The position numbers and the translations under genes were made by a program. This document shows, one piece after another, positions 39,793 to 48,921 of a stretch of 64,000 nucleotides of DNA. Origin of the DNA: Azospirillum thermophilum (GTDB taxonomy: Bacteria > Pseudomonadota > Alphaproteobacteria > Azospirillales > Azospirillaceae). How positions within the stretch are numbered: position 1 is the first letter of the stretch; each line of letters starts with the position of its first letter. The notes beneath the pieces are model-generated. The model had not been told where the DNA came from, searched no databases, and worked only from the letters and a program-made list of their open reading frames with translations. The DNA lies in contig NZ_CP029352.1 of the NCBI RefSeq assembly GCF_003130795.1, positions 485,001 to 549,000 of the forward strand, read 5' to 3'.

Positions 39793-41604
39793 TCAGGCAG
39801 CCGTTGCGAGCAGGCCGAGGCGGGCGAGCAGCGGGGCGGAGCGGGCCTCGACCTCCTCCCACCGGCCGGCCGCGACCAGCCGTCCGCCCTCCATCACCAG
39901 CAGCCGGTCGGCGCATCGCGCGGTGGCCGGCCGGTGGGTGACGACCAGCACGGCCATGTCCCGGCCCAGCGCCTCGATCACCGACAGGATCCGGCGCTCG
40001 CTCTCCGCATCCAGCGCGCTGGTGGCCTCGTCCAGGATCAGCAGGGCGGGGCGCCGCAGCAGGGCGCGGGCGATGGCGATGCGCTGGCGCTCGCCACCGG
40101 ACAGCCAGCCGCCGCGGTCGCCGACCACGGTGTCGAGCCCCGACGGCTGCGCCCGCAGGAAGTCCGCCGCGGCCGCCCGCTCCAGCGCGTCCCACAGCTC
40201 GGCGTCGGAGGCGTCCGGGCGGACCATGGCCAGGTTGTTGCGCACCGTGTCGTGGAACAGGAAACTGTCCTGCGGCACATAGGCGACGCGCTGCCGCCAG
40301 GCGAGCCGGTCGCTCCCCTCCAGCGGCCGGCCGTCCGCCAGGATCCGCCCCGACTCCGGCGTGATCAGGCCGAGCAGCAGGTCGGCCAGCGTCGATTTGC
40401 CGGAGCCGGACGGGCCGATGACGGCCGTGATCCCGCGGGCCGGAATCTCGGCGGTCACGTCGTTCAGCGCAGGCGTCTCGCCGCTGCCATGGCGGTAGCA
40501 CACGCCCTCGACCCGCAGGCTGCGCTCGAATGGGGGCGCCTTTCCGGCGGCCACCGGTTCGGCGCCCTCGCGCAGTTGCCGGAGCAGGTCGCCCACCGCG
40601 GCATGGGCGGGCAGAGCGTGCAGGATCATCGTCTGCCCCTGGCGAAGCGCCATTCCGGTCGACAGCAGGCGGGCGAAGGCGACGATGACCGCCAGCGTGT
40701 CGGCCAGCGGCATGTCCAGCCCCTGCACCGCGGTCAGCACGACGCCGGCCGTCACCGCCGCCGCCGCGGTCCGGGTCAGCGCCTGCTCGGTCCCCGCGAG
40801 ACTCATGTAGGCGAGGTGGCTGTCGCGGACCTGCGCGATGCGCTCCGCAAAGCGCCGGCGGCGCGCCGCCTCCAATCCATGGCTGCGCACCACCCGCATG
40901 CCGGCCAGATCGTCCAGCAGGTCGGCGTTCATCCGTCGCCCCGCCTCCTGGAGCATCTGCCCGAGCCGGTAGGTCAGGCGGTTCATCGGCCGCATCGTCA
41001 GCCCGGCGACCGCCGCCAGCCCCAGCAGCAATCCGGCCAGCGGCGGCGAAACCCAGGCGGCGGCGGCCAGCAGCGTCGCGATCTGGAGCCCGTTGGTGCC
41101 CAGCCGCAACAGGAACTCCACGCCGATTCCGGCCTTCACGCACTCCTCGGTCAGCGCCTGCGACAGGGCCGCCGAGCGCAGCCGGGAGAAGACCGGCCAT
41201 TCCGTCGCCAGGATCGCATCGTGCAGGCGGCGGCGGAGATCGTCGACATAGGCCAGACGAAGCCGCAGGACCGTCAGCGTCCGTGCCCGGACGACCAGCG
41301 ATGCGACCGCCATCAGGACCACATAGAGGGCGAGCGCGCCGCCCAGCCCGACCGGCGGCAGCCCCATCGCGCCGAGCCAGCCCGACACCCGGCCCGACCC
41401 GCTGATCCCCAACAGGTCCAGCAGCGGCAGCAGCAGCAGCAGCCCGGCTCCTTCGGCGAAGGCCGTGGCGCCCATCAGCATGATGGTCGAAACAAGACGC
41501 CGCGGCCCGGCGAAGCGCGCCACGTCGCGGACCAGCGCAGCCAGCCGGCGCAGCCGCTCGCGCCCGCCGATCGGTGGCGGTTGGGGAGTGGCGTCGCCGC
41601 TCAT
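39793..41604 (-). CDS. ABC exporter (permease-ATPase fusion)
   Basis: About 603 residues: six TM segments in residues 30-320 (RLVSTIMLMGATAFAEGAGL and further), then a nucleotide-binding domain with Walker A VIGPSGSGKSTLADL, Q-loop YVPQDSFLFHDTVRNN, signature WLSGGERQRIAIARALL, Walker B LLILDEATSALDAES and switch His VVTHRPATARC. It probably exports a lipid-linked sugar or a peptide across the inner membrane in the polysaccharide island. The ATG at 41604 overlaps the upstream stop (ATGA). Confidence 0.88.
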   Translation of the reverse strand: MSGDATPQPPPIGGRERLRRLAALVRDVARFAGPRRLVSTIMLMGATAFAEGAGLLLLLPLLDLLGISGSGRVSGWLGAMGLPPVGLGGALALYVVLMAVASLVVRARTLTVLRLRLAYVDDLRRRLHDAILATEWPVFSRLRSAALSQALTEECVKAGIGVEFLLRLGTNGLQIATLLAAAAWVSPPLAGLLLGLAAVAGLTMRPMNRLTYRLGQMLQEAGRRMNADLLDDLAGMRVVRSHGLEAARRRRFAERIAQVRDSHLAYMSLAGTEQALTRTAAAAVTAGVVLTAVQGLDMPLADTLAVIVAFARLLSTGMALRQGQTMILHALPAHAAVGDLLRQLREGAEPVAAGKAPPFERSLRVEGVCYRHGSGETPALNDVTAEIPARGITAVIGPSGSGKSTLADLLLGLITPESGRILADGRPLEGSDRLAWRQRVAYVPQDSFLFHDTVRNNLAMVRPDASDAELWDALERAAAADFLRAQPSGLDTVVGDRGGWLSGGERQRIAIARALLRRPALLILDEATSALDAESERRILSVIEALGRDMAVLVVTHRPATARCADRLLVMEGGRLVAAGRWEEVEARSAPLLARLGLLATAA

Positions 41605-42812
41605 CGGCGCGGCCTCCCGGTCAGGGACCGGCGGCGGCGGAGCGTGCGGACGACCCATCCGATCGGACGCAGGGCCGGATAGAGCCAGATCAGCCGCGCC
41701 GGCAGCGGGATCACCCCCCAGTCCGCCGGATTGCGCAGATCGGCCTGCAGCTCGTTCCAGCGGTGGCGCCAGCCGGGCTTCAGCGCGTAGACGTGCAGAC
41801 GCTGCCGCAGTTCGCGCCGGACCCAGGCGGCGGTCCCCTTGGCCGGCTCCTCCAGCCACGCCGTTCCGCCGAAGACGCTGTGGATGAAGCGGTCCACCCG
41901 GCGCGCCCACGGGCCTGCGGGCAGGGCCTCCTCGGGCAGCGGCAGACCCAGCAGCCGGTTGCAGAGCCCCACAGCCAGACGCATCGAGCGGCCGAGACCA
42001 GCGGCTTCCGCATCGTCGAGCGTGCGGCGGACGGCGTCCGGGCTGTCGAGCAGCGCCGCGAGGTCGGCCAGCCAGCACAGCCGCTCCCAGCAGTGATGGG
42101 CGCCATGGACGCACAGGTAGAGCGGCAGGATGCGGTCGGGCAGGGTGGCCACGGCGCGTCCCGCCAGCCGCACCTCGCCATGGGCGCGCCAGAGCGCCTC
42201 GAAGGAGCAGTCGAGCCGATGCGGATTGGCGGTGAGCCGCTGGTGCAGCTCGACCAGGGTTCCGCGCGCCCGGTTCCGGTAGGACAGGTCGCGGAGCAGC
42301 GCCTGTCCCGCCGCCCGGTGGCTGCCTGGGATCAAGGGGCCGTCGGGCTCGTAGCCGGCCTGCAGCAGGACCGCTTCGGCGTCCCAGAACCGGGCGGGGT
42401 CGACCAGCAGGTCGATGTCCCCGGCATCGCGCCGGGCGGGGTCGCCATGGAGCTGTTGCGAGAGCACCACCCCTTTCAGGACCATGACGCGGATCCCGGC
42501 CGCCTGCAGCATCCCGGCGAGGCGAAGCGTTTCCGCCGCATTGGCGAGGCAAACCCTGGCCAGGGCCGAGGCGTTGCGGCGCAGTTTCCCCATCTCCGCG
42601 GCGGGCGGGGCGGGAAGGGCGGCGGTCTGCAGGCCGGCAAGGACAAGTCCCGTCGCGCGATGCCGGGCGGCCCCCCTGACGACGGCCGGCCAGTCGATGG
42701 CCGTTTCCGGCTGTGGCGGGACAGGTGGGGCGGCGGCGGGAAGGGATGCACGAACCGCGGCACACAGATAGCGGAACTCGGGCGCGAGCCGGTCCTGCGA
42801 CTGCGGCGGCAT
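41601..42812 (-). CDS. nucleotidyltransferase-fold protein of polysaccharide loci
   Basis: About 403 residues with the NTP_transf_5-like core: VMVLKGVVLSQQLHGDPARR, DAGDIDLLVDPARFWDAEAV (GDIDLLV = nucleotidyltransferase Asp pair) and LVELHQRL near the middle. Members occur widely in exopolysaccharide and peptide-modification clusters next to ABC exporters, as here; the reaction is unknown. Overlaps with both neighbours (GTGA or ATG start after the ligase stop, ATGA before the exporter) show one operon. Confidence 0.75.
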   Translation of the reverse strand: MPPQSQDRLAPEFRYLCAAVRASLPAAAPPVPPQPETAIDWPAVVRGAARHRATGLVLAGLQTAALPAPPAAEMGKLRRNASALARVCLANAAETLRLAGMLQAAGIRVMVLKGVVLSQQLHGDPARRDAGDIDLLVDPARFWDAEAVLLQAGYEPDGPLIPGSHRAAGQALLRDLSYRNRARGTLVELHQRLTANPHRLDCSFEALWRAHGEVRLAGRAVATLPDRILPLYLCVHGAHHCWERLCWLADLAALLDSPDAVRRTLDDAEAAGLGRSMRLAVGLCNRLLGLPLPEEALPAGPWARRVDRFIHSVFGGTAWLEEPAKGTAAWVRRELRQRLHVYALKPGWRHRWNELQADLRNPADWGVIPLPARLIWLYPALRPIGWVVRTLRRRRSLTGRPRR

Positions 42813-42814
42813 GG

Positions 42815-44275
42815 TCACGTCCCGGCGCCGGTCGGCCGCAACGCTTGCGCAGGGGCCGGTTCTGCCACGAGAAGCGAACGTTCCAGCACCAGGACGCCGA
42901 TGCCCAGCCCCATGATCGACCAGAACCAGATGCCGCCCTGCGGTCCCTCCAGATAGACGTCGAACGACGCGTTGACGAGGGCGGCGAGCCAGTAGGCGAG
43001 GATCCAGACGTTCAGGCGCGCCCAGTTCTCCAGGCCGGCGCGCTGGAGCCGCACCGTCATCCTGGAGAGCTGGAATGCGAAGGTTCCGAGGACCGTCAGC
43101 CAGAGCGCCAGGCCGGGAACCCCGGCGCGGGCCAGGATCGTGAAGTGTCCGTTGTGCGGGCTGCGCAGGCTGTTGTCGTAGTAATCGGTCTGGTAGCCGT
43201 CGGAATCGGCGAGGTTCTCCCCGAACCCTTTGCCGGTCCAGAAATAGGGCCCGTGGACGGTGTAGTCGATGATGTCTCCCCACCACTGCAGGCGCCAGTT
43301 CATCGTGCCTTCGAGGTCCTTGCTGTCGACACGGGAGAAGGCCTCACCCTCCGGCGTGATGCCGCCGATGCTCAGGATGTTGGCAATCAACTGTGCCGCC
43401 GACAGGTTGCGGCGCTCCAGGTCGATGCTCAGGTCGAGGGCCGCGAGCGCCAGCAGGGCGACGATCCCGACTCCGGCCAACTGCATCACCCGGCGCCGCG
43501 CGTACCCGAAGACGACGACGGCCAGCGTGCCGCAGGTCAGGGCCAGGAAGGCGCCGCGGCTGAGGACGGACCAGAACAGGCTGCCGGTCCAGCAGGCCCA
43601 GAAGGCGATCTCGATCAGGCGGTGGACGTGGCTGTGGCGGCCCGTCGCCATCCGGTCGAGCAGCAGCAGCCGGAAGGCGAGCATGCCCGTCAGGTGCACG
43701 GCGACGTCGCCGGCCTTGACCAGGACGAACCGGCTTTCCTCGTCCATCAGGTTCATCGTGTACAGGATGGCGACAGGAAGGGCGATGGCGGCGATCCGGA
43801 TCATCCTGGCATAGAAGGTGATCACCCGGTCGACGGCGTCGATGTCGGATACGCTCGCCGCCACCAGAACGGCGAAGGCGGAGTAATAGTAGATCGCCGA
43901 GTCACGGGCGGCGTCCAGGCCGAACTCGCTCAGGTACGGCCATGTCCGGGAAAAGCACCACAGGCAGTAGATGGCGATCAGCCATACCAGGCCGGAGCTC
44001 TTGACGATGCGGTAATCGTTGGCCGCCAGGAACAGGACGGCGGCGGCGGCAAGGGTGATCTCGCCGATGTACACCGGAGGAATCTGGATGTAGGCGAAGG
44101 CCTTGCCACCCATCAGATAGCCCGACAGCAGTGCGCCGATCAGGAGAAGGCAGAAGGTCTTGACCCTGGAAACCATCACTCTGTCCGGAATGGTGGCGGC
44201 GGTGGCGCGGATGCGCTTTCCGCCCGGTCCGCTCGCCTTGCGCAGGACATTACCGGGCCGGGGTAGGTTGTTCAA
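42815..44275 (-). CDS. O-antigen ligase/polymerase-type membrane protein (first copy)
   Basis: 486 residues, about 11-12 TM segments. The family periplasmic loop lies at about residues 300-385 (SRVDSKDLEGTMNWRLQWWG; GPYFWTGKGFGENLADSDGY; DNSLRSPHNGHFTILARAGV) including the conserved H-N-x-H-like SPHNGHF. It polymerises or ligates lipid-linked glycans. It is the start of the minus-strand four-gene unit after a 162-bp spacer from the glycosyltransferase. Precise role, polymerase or ligase, is unknown. Confidence 0.82.
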   Translation of the reverse strand: MNNLPRPGNVLRKASGPGGKRIRATAATIPDRVMVSRVKTFCLLLIGALLSGYLMGGKAFAYIQIPPVYIGEITLAAAAVLFLAANDYRIVKSSGLVWLIAIYCLWCFSRTWPYLSEFGLDAARDSAIYYYSAFAVLVAASVSDIDAVDRVITFYARMIRIAAIALPVAILYTMNLMDEESRFVLVKAGDVAVHLTGMLAFRLLLLDRMATGRHSHVHRLIEIAFWACWTGSLFWSVLSRGAFLALTCGTLAVVVFGYARRRVMQLAGVGIVALLALAALDLSIDLERRNLSAAQLIANILSIGGITPEGEAFSRVDSKDLEGTMNWRLQWWGDIIDYTVHGPYFWTGKGFGENLADSDGYQTDYYDNSLRSPHNGHFTILARAGVPGLALWLTVLGTFAFQLSRMTVRLQRAGLENWARLNVWILAYWLAALVNASFDVYLEGPQGGIWFWSIMGLGIGVLVLERSLLVAEPAPAQALRPTGAGT

Positions 44276-44437
44276 GGATCGCTGGTGTTTCTCCCAAAAC
44301 GGTCATCCTCCGGGTGGGACGGGGACGGCTGCCGGCCGCGGTACGCGAGAAGCGTGGCCTTGTGCGTCCCGATGCGCCGGCCATCCAGGTCGTCCGGCAG
44401 CCCCGTGCAGCCTGCCGTGTCGCCGCCGGCCGGCGGA

Positions 44438-45673
44438 TCAACCGGCCTTGCCCTGGTCCTGCCCGTCCGCGATGATGCCGCGGGCCTTCCGGCCGGCATC
44501 CGGCGCAGGATGCGCGCGGGCCGCCAGCACCTGCCGATAGAGGGCCATCCGCCGCTCGTATGCGGGCGCATCCGAAAAGCGGGTCTCGAACATGGTGCGG
44601 GCCGCCCGGCCCATCCGGCGGAGCCGGTCCGGCCGCGCCATGAGTGCGGAGAGGCGGTTGCGCCAATCGGCCACGTCGCCGGCAAGGGCGAAGGCTCCTG
44701 TCTCGCCGTCGCTGATCATATGGACGACGGCACTGTCGGCGGAGGCCAGAACCGGAAGGCCATGGGCCATCGCCTCGGCGACGACCAGGGGGAAGTTCTC
44801 GTACCACAGCGACGGGAACAGCAGGATCGAGGACCGCGTCATGGCCGCCGACACGCCCTCGTAGGACATGCCTCCCAGGAAGCGCACCTGCGGCGGAGCC
44901 TCGCGCGCCAGCCTTTCGCCAAGCGGCCCTTCGCCGATGATGTCGAGTGGGGCGTCGATGCCGCGCCATGCCTCGATGAGGGGTTCCAGCCCCTTTTCCT
45001 GGCTGAGGCGGCCGACGAACAAGGCACCGGCCCGGTCGTCGTTCTCCGCCGGCCGCGGCCCCGGATCGCGGACCGCCGGCGGGCACACCGCGACCCGGTC
45101 GGGGGGCAGTCCTCCCTTGATGAACAAGTTCCTCGAATGCGGGTTCAGCGCAAGGAACAGGTCGACCTTGCTGCGCCACGTTCCGATTCCATGATGGAAG
45201 CCCGCCATGGCAGCGACGGCCGCGCTCGCCAGCCGGCTGTCGCGGTAACAGGCGTGCCGGACCGCCGGCCATTTGACCGTCCGCTCGAGACAGAGGTCGC
45301 AGGCCTTGCCGTCGCGCAGCATGAATCCGTTCGCGCACATCAGGCGGAAGTTGTGCAGCGTCTGCACCACCGGGATGCCGTGACGCTGCGCGGCGTAATA
45401 GATGGACGGGGAGAGCAGAGGAAAGGTGTTGTGGACATGCAGGATGTCGGGCCGATGCTCCGCGACCGCCCGCGACACCATCCCGTATCCCTCGCGCGAC
45501 CAGACGGTTCCGGCGGCCAGCCGCAGCGATCCGGCGTCGCCGATGCGGGCGTTGTCGTCGATCAGGGTGGCGACGTCGGCGCCGTGGGCCGCGAGCAGAG
45601 CCTGCTCCGTCTCGACCACGACGTCTTCGCCGCCGCGCTGGCGGTAACGTTCGTGGACCAGCAGGATCCGCAT
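44438..45673 (-). CDS. GT4-family glycosyltransferase
   Basis: About 411 residues, GT-B fold. It starts MRILLVHERYRQRGGEDVVV with the Gly-rich loop, then LHNFRLMCANGFMLRDGKAC, LFVGRLSQEKGLEPLIEAW (start of the second Rossmann half), and the E-x7-E motif SLWYENFPLVVAEAMAHGLP. It adds a sugar from a nucleotide donor during exopolysaccharide repeat-unit assembly on the cytoplasmic face. It is divergent from the membrane protein gene at 46035. Confidence 0.9.
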   Translation of the reverse strand: MRILLVHERYRQRGGEDVVVETEQALLAAHGADVATLIDDNARIGDAGSLRLAAGTVWSREGYGMVSRAVAEHRPDILHVHNTFPLLSPSIYYAAQRHGIPVVQTLHNFRLMCANGFMLRDGKACDLCLERTVKWPAVRHACYRDSRLASAAVAAMAGFHHGIGTWRSKVDLFLALNPHSRNLFIKGGLPPDRVAVCPPAVRDPGPRPAENDDRAGALFVGRLSQEKGLEPLIEAWRGIDAPLDIIGEGPLGERLAREAPPQVRFLGGMSYEGVSAAMTRSSILLFPSLWYENFPLVVAEAMAHGLPVLASADSAVVHMISDGETGAFALAGDVADWRNRLSALMARPDRLRRMGRAARTMFETRFSDAPAYERRMALYRQVLAARAHPAPDAGRKARGIIADGQDQGKAG

Positions 45674-46034
45674 CGTCAAATCTCCTGTCCATCGGCACAG
45701 GCAGCAGCGCCGTGCTGGCCGCGGCGGGTTCCCGCCGAAAGCAGTATAACTTTCCGGCGAAGCATCCCGGAAGGAATTCCTCCCGGCGACCGGGGACGGA
45801 GAGGCGCGATCCGGGCCGGTCCCGTGCCCGCGCCTGCCGGCTCGGCCCCTGGGGCGGGGCGGCGGACGGGTCGGGTTCGGCAGAATATCATGATCACGGC
45901 GCTCCGTCCGGTGGTCTGTGGACCAATGATGCATAACGATGGTTGTTGAACCCGGCGGATATCGGATATACGGGCGCCTGCACAACAGATGCCGCGCCAA
46001 TGACGGGGCACGGCCGTTCCGCGAAAGACCTGCG
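45674..46034. other. divergent intergenic region in the polysaccharide island
   Basis: 361 bp between the leftward GT4 gene and the rightward membrane protein gene. It should hold both promoters, but no clear -35/-10 pair or operator could be fixed. No gene is supported. Confidence 0.3.
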
Positions 46035-48089
46035 ATGTTCGACCCGCTGCTGCCCTGTGCTCTTGCCGGAGGCTTCTCCCTCGGCTACTGGGCGATCGGC
46101 CGGCACACGACGGCGCCGGTCACGGCCACCCTGGCTGCGGGGCTGTGGACCGTCTACGCCGGCGTCGCCCTGCCTGGCTTCGCCGGCCTGCTCACCCTTC
46201 CCGGCATTGTCGCCGGTCTTCTCCTGTCGGCCCTGCTGATGGCGGTCGTGGGGCTGCTGCTGGGCCGCCACCCGGTTCCGCCCCAGCCCGCCGACCGGCC
46301 ATTCTTCGACCCGCGGGGTGGCGGCCGGTGGGCGGAGCGGGGCCTGTTCGGCCTTGCCGTGGCGGTCGTGCTGCTGCCGCAGTCCGTATGGACCCGCGTG
46401 CCATTCTTCGACCGGGCGGTTCCCCTGCCGCAGATGTTCCGCGATTTCCTCGGCTATGCGGAGGACTTCACGGCTGTCCCGCTCAACAACATGGACGTGC
46501 TGGTCTACCACCTCCCGACCTTCGTCCGGTTCCTGCAGCAGGGGTCCTTCGCCATCGGGGCCAACCCGTTCGACAGCTACAGCTACGGCTGGGAGGCGAT
46601 GTTCGGTCTGCCGCTCGCCTCCGGTCACGGTCTCCATGGAATGGTGGTCGGCACGGCGGTTGCGGCCCTGTTGGCCGTCGTTTCCGCCTACACCGTCGCC
46701 GCCGCCCTGAGCGCCGCCGCCACTCCCGATGCCGCGCCGGTCCATGGCCGGGCCTCCCTCGCCGCGGCGGGCTGCTTCGTATTCCTGTCCCTGACGCTGT
46801 CGGCGACCATCGGCAAGAACGACGTTGCCACGGCGGCATTTCTGCTCGCCGCGCTGGCGTGCCTGCTCGCTCCGCTCAGCGAGGGGCCGCGGATGGCTCC
46901 CGCCCGGTGGTGCGCCCACCTCCTCGCTTCGGCGATGGCAATGAGTCTGGCGCTGGCGGTGAAGCCGTCCGCGCTCGGCCTGATGCCCTGCTGGCTCGGT
47001 ACTTTGGCGGTTCTGCTGCGGCCGGGCGGCAGGCCGCTGGTGCCGTCGCCGCTCCGGATGCTGACCGGCCTGGGCGTGGCCTTCGTCTTCCTGCTGGGCA
47101 GCGGATTCATGCTGCGCACCCTGGCGGTCCTCGGTGCCCTGTCGGATCCCGACTTCCGCTTCGCCTTCGACCTCACCCTGGTGAAGGCCCTGGCGACGCG
47201 GGGGGAGTGGTATCTGCTGGATGGTCTGCGCGACCGCGGCATCCTGGTGCTGTTCGTGCTCGGCACGATCGGTGCGGCGGCGTTGGCGATCACTGCCGGT
47301 CGGCGCGGCCGTCTCGTGGCGGCCGTCGTCACGGTCTGGGCGGCTGCGGCCGGCGTGTTGTTCACCATCACCCCCTGGTCGGTCTACTTCGACCAGGTGA
47401 TCCAATGGCGGCTGGGCTTCGCCGCGATCCTGCTGAGCCTGACGGTGGTGGTGGTCGCGGGCCTGTCGTTGCCGCCGCTGGGGTGGCTCTTCGGTCGGCG
47501 AGGGGCGGCGGTTCCGCAGCCCGGCCCGCTGCGGTCAGACCGTTCGCAGATGGGGAGGCTCCTTGCCGGCCGGCTGGCCGCCGCCGGGGCACCGCTGCGG
47601 GTGTCGCTGGCTGTGGTTCCCATCCTGGTGCTGGCCCTCGCCGGGGCCGGCGGACGACACGAACTGATCGGCGTTCCATGGGCGGAGGCCTTCAACGGGC
47701 ATCCCGACACCCTGTACCGCCGCATCCAGCAGGACCGCCGGCCGCACCGCATCTACGCGATGGGGCTGCTTCCCTATGGCCTGATGGGGCCGACGCTGGA
47801 GAACCGCGTGTTCTACGACGTCGAAACCCGCAAGCTCCGCGGCCCGGAGACGCGAGGACGCATCCGCGCGGTGATCGAGGACTTCAAGCCGGACCTCGTC
47901 ATGACCGCCGCCGGCTTCGAGGATGCCGACCGCCAGCCGCCGCACCTGTCCTGGCTGCGTGGCCTCTCCTGTCTCACGGAAGTGCCCGTCGACCCGGCCT
48001 TCGCGGTGTTCGCCGTCACCGGGGATTGCGCCGCCGCCCTGGCGGACACCCCGCGCCCGTCCGGCCCGCTCCGGATGAGAACCTACTGA
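46035..48089 (+). CDS. polytopic membrane protein, possible glycan-related transferase
   Basis: About 684 residues with about 12-13 hydrophobic segments and a soluble C-terminal tail (YRRIQQDRRPHRIYAMGLLP, VIEDFKPDLVMTAAGFEDAD). The overall layout recalls GT-C-type membrane glycosyltransferases, with acidic residues in the first periplasmic loop (FLGYAEDFTAVPLNNMDVLV), but no family could be named. It is placed between glycosyltransferase and co-polymerase genes. Confidence 0.6.
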   Translation: MFDPLLPCALAGGFSLGYWAIGRHTTAPVTATLAAGLWTVYAGVALPGFAGLLTLPGIVAGLLLSALLMAVVGLLLGRHPVPPQPADRPFFDPRGGGRWAERGLFGLAVAVVLLPQSVWTRVPFFDRAVPLPQMFRDFLGYAEDFTAVPLNNMDVLVYHLPTFVRFLQQGSFAIGANPFDSYSYGWEAMFGLPLASGHGLHGMVVGTAVAALLAVVSAYTVAAALSAAATPDAAPVHGRASLAAAGCFVFLSLTLSATIGKNDVATAAFLLAALACLLAPLSEGPRMAPARWCAHLLASAMAMSLALAVKPSALGLMPCWLGTLAVLLRPGGRPLVPSPLRMLTGLGVAFVFLLGSGFMLRTLAVLGALSDPDFRFAFDLTLVKALATRGEWYLLDGLRDRGILVLFVLGTIGAAALAITAGRRGRLVAAVVTVWAAAAGVLFTITPWSVYFDQVIQWRLGFAAILLSLTVVVVAGLSLPPLGWLFGRRGAAVPQPGPLRSDRSQMGRLLAGRLAAAGAPLRVSLAVVPILVLALAGAGGRHELIGVPWAEAFNGHPDTLYRRIQQDRRPHRIYAMGLLPYGLMGPTLENRVFYDVETRKLRGPETRGRIRAVIEDFKPDLVMTAAGFEDADRQPPHLSWLRGLSCLTEVPVDPAFAVFAVTGDCAAALADTPRPSGPLRMRTY

Positions 48090-48183
48090 TCATCTCGGGC
48101 TGGTCATCTTGGCGAATGCCGGCGGTGAGAGGGCCGTCCCCGTCCCGCCGGCGAGACGGCCCTCGCCACGGGGAAGGGGGCGG

Positions 48184-48921
48184 CTACCGTTTGCCGTGCA
48201 GGCGCTGGAACTGGAGCATGTCGGCGTCGGTCAGCCCGTTCAGCGCCTCGCGGACGATGTCATTCGCCCCGGGCCGTTCACTGAGTTCGGCCACCCGGTT
48301 CGGTTCGACCAGCCAGAACAGCCTGATCTGCCGGCGCAGAAGCTCGGTCGTCTCGGCATCGAGGGCAGGAAGCAGCCGCAGGCCCAGCTCGATCCGCGAG
48401 GCCATCATCGCCGGCACGAAGGACCCCGACAGCATGGACAGGCGCAGGGCTGCGGCGGCAGGGGCCGGTTCCCCCTGCAGAAGGCGCAGATAGGCGAGGC
48501 GGGCCCACACGCCCGGCTGTCCGGGGGCGATGGCCACCGCCGCCATGGCCGAGGCGGTCGCCTGCTCCAGCAGATCCTTGCGTTCGGCGGCCGTCTTCGC
48601 CGCTTCCGCGGCGCGCAGGAGGACGAGGCTGCGGTCGCCCTGAAGCTCGCCGTCGGGCATCCAGCGCAGTCCGGACGCCAGATCGGCCGCCGCGGCGGTG
48701 AGACGGTCGACGGGGAGATCCTCTCCCGCATAGACGTCCCACAGCACGCCGCGGGCATCGAGCGTCTGCACACCGGACAGCAGGCTCGGTGCCGAAAGCC
48801 CGAGCAGGAGGAGTCCGGCCAACCCGGCCACAACGGCCGGGCCACGATGGGACGGGCGCGCCGCCCGCGTCCCGTGGGAGGAGGAGCGGCCGGATCGGCG
48901 GCCGTCCACCCTACTCTCCAT
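48184..48921 (-). CDS. membrane-anchored hypothetical protein of the polysaccharide operon
   Basis: About 245 residues. One N-terminal TM segment (VVAGLAGLLLLGLSAPSLLS, about residues 30-50) is followed by an Ala/Leu-rich helical region like TPR repeats (LEQATASAMAAVAIAPGQPG, WARLAYLRLLQGEPAPAAAA). The ATG lies inside the last codons of the Wzc gene (11-bp overlap), so it is co-translated with it. Function unknown; a periplasmic scaffold for polymer assembly is possible. Confidence 0.7.
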   Translation of the reverse strand: MESRVDGRRSGRSSSHGTRAARPSHRGPAVVAGLAGLLLLGLSAPSLLSGVQTLDARGVLWDVYAGEDLPVDRLTAAAADLASGLRWMPDGELQGDRSLVLLRAAEAAKTAAERKDLLEQATASAMAAVAIAPGQPGVWARLAYLRLLQGEPAPAAAALRLSMLSGSFVPAMMASRIELGLRLLPALDAETTELLRRQIRLFWLVEPNRVAELSERPGANDIVREALNGLTDADMLQFQRLHGKR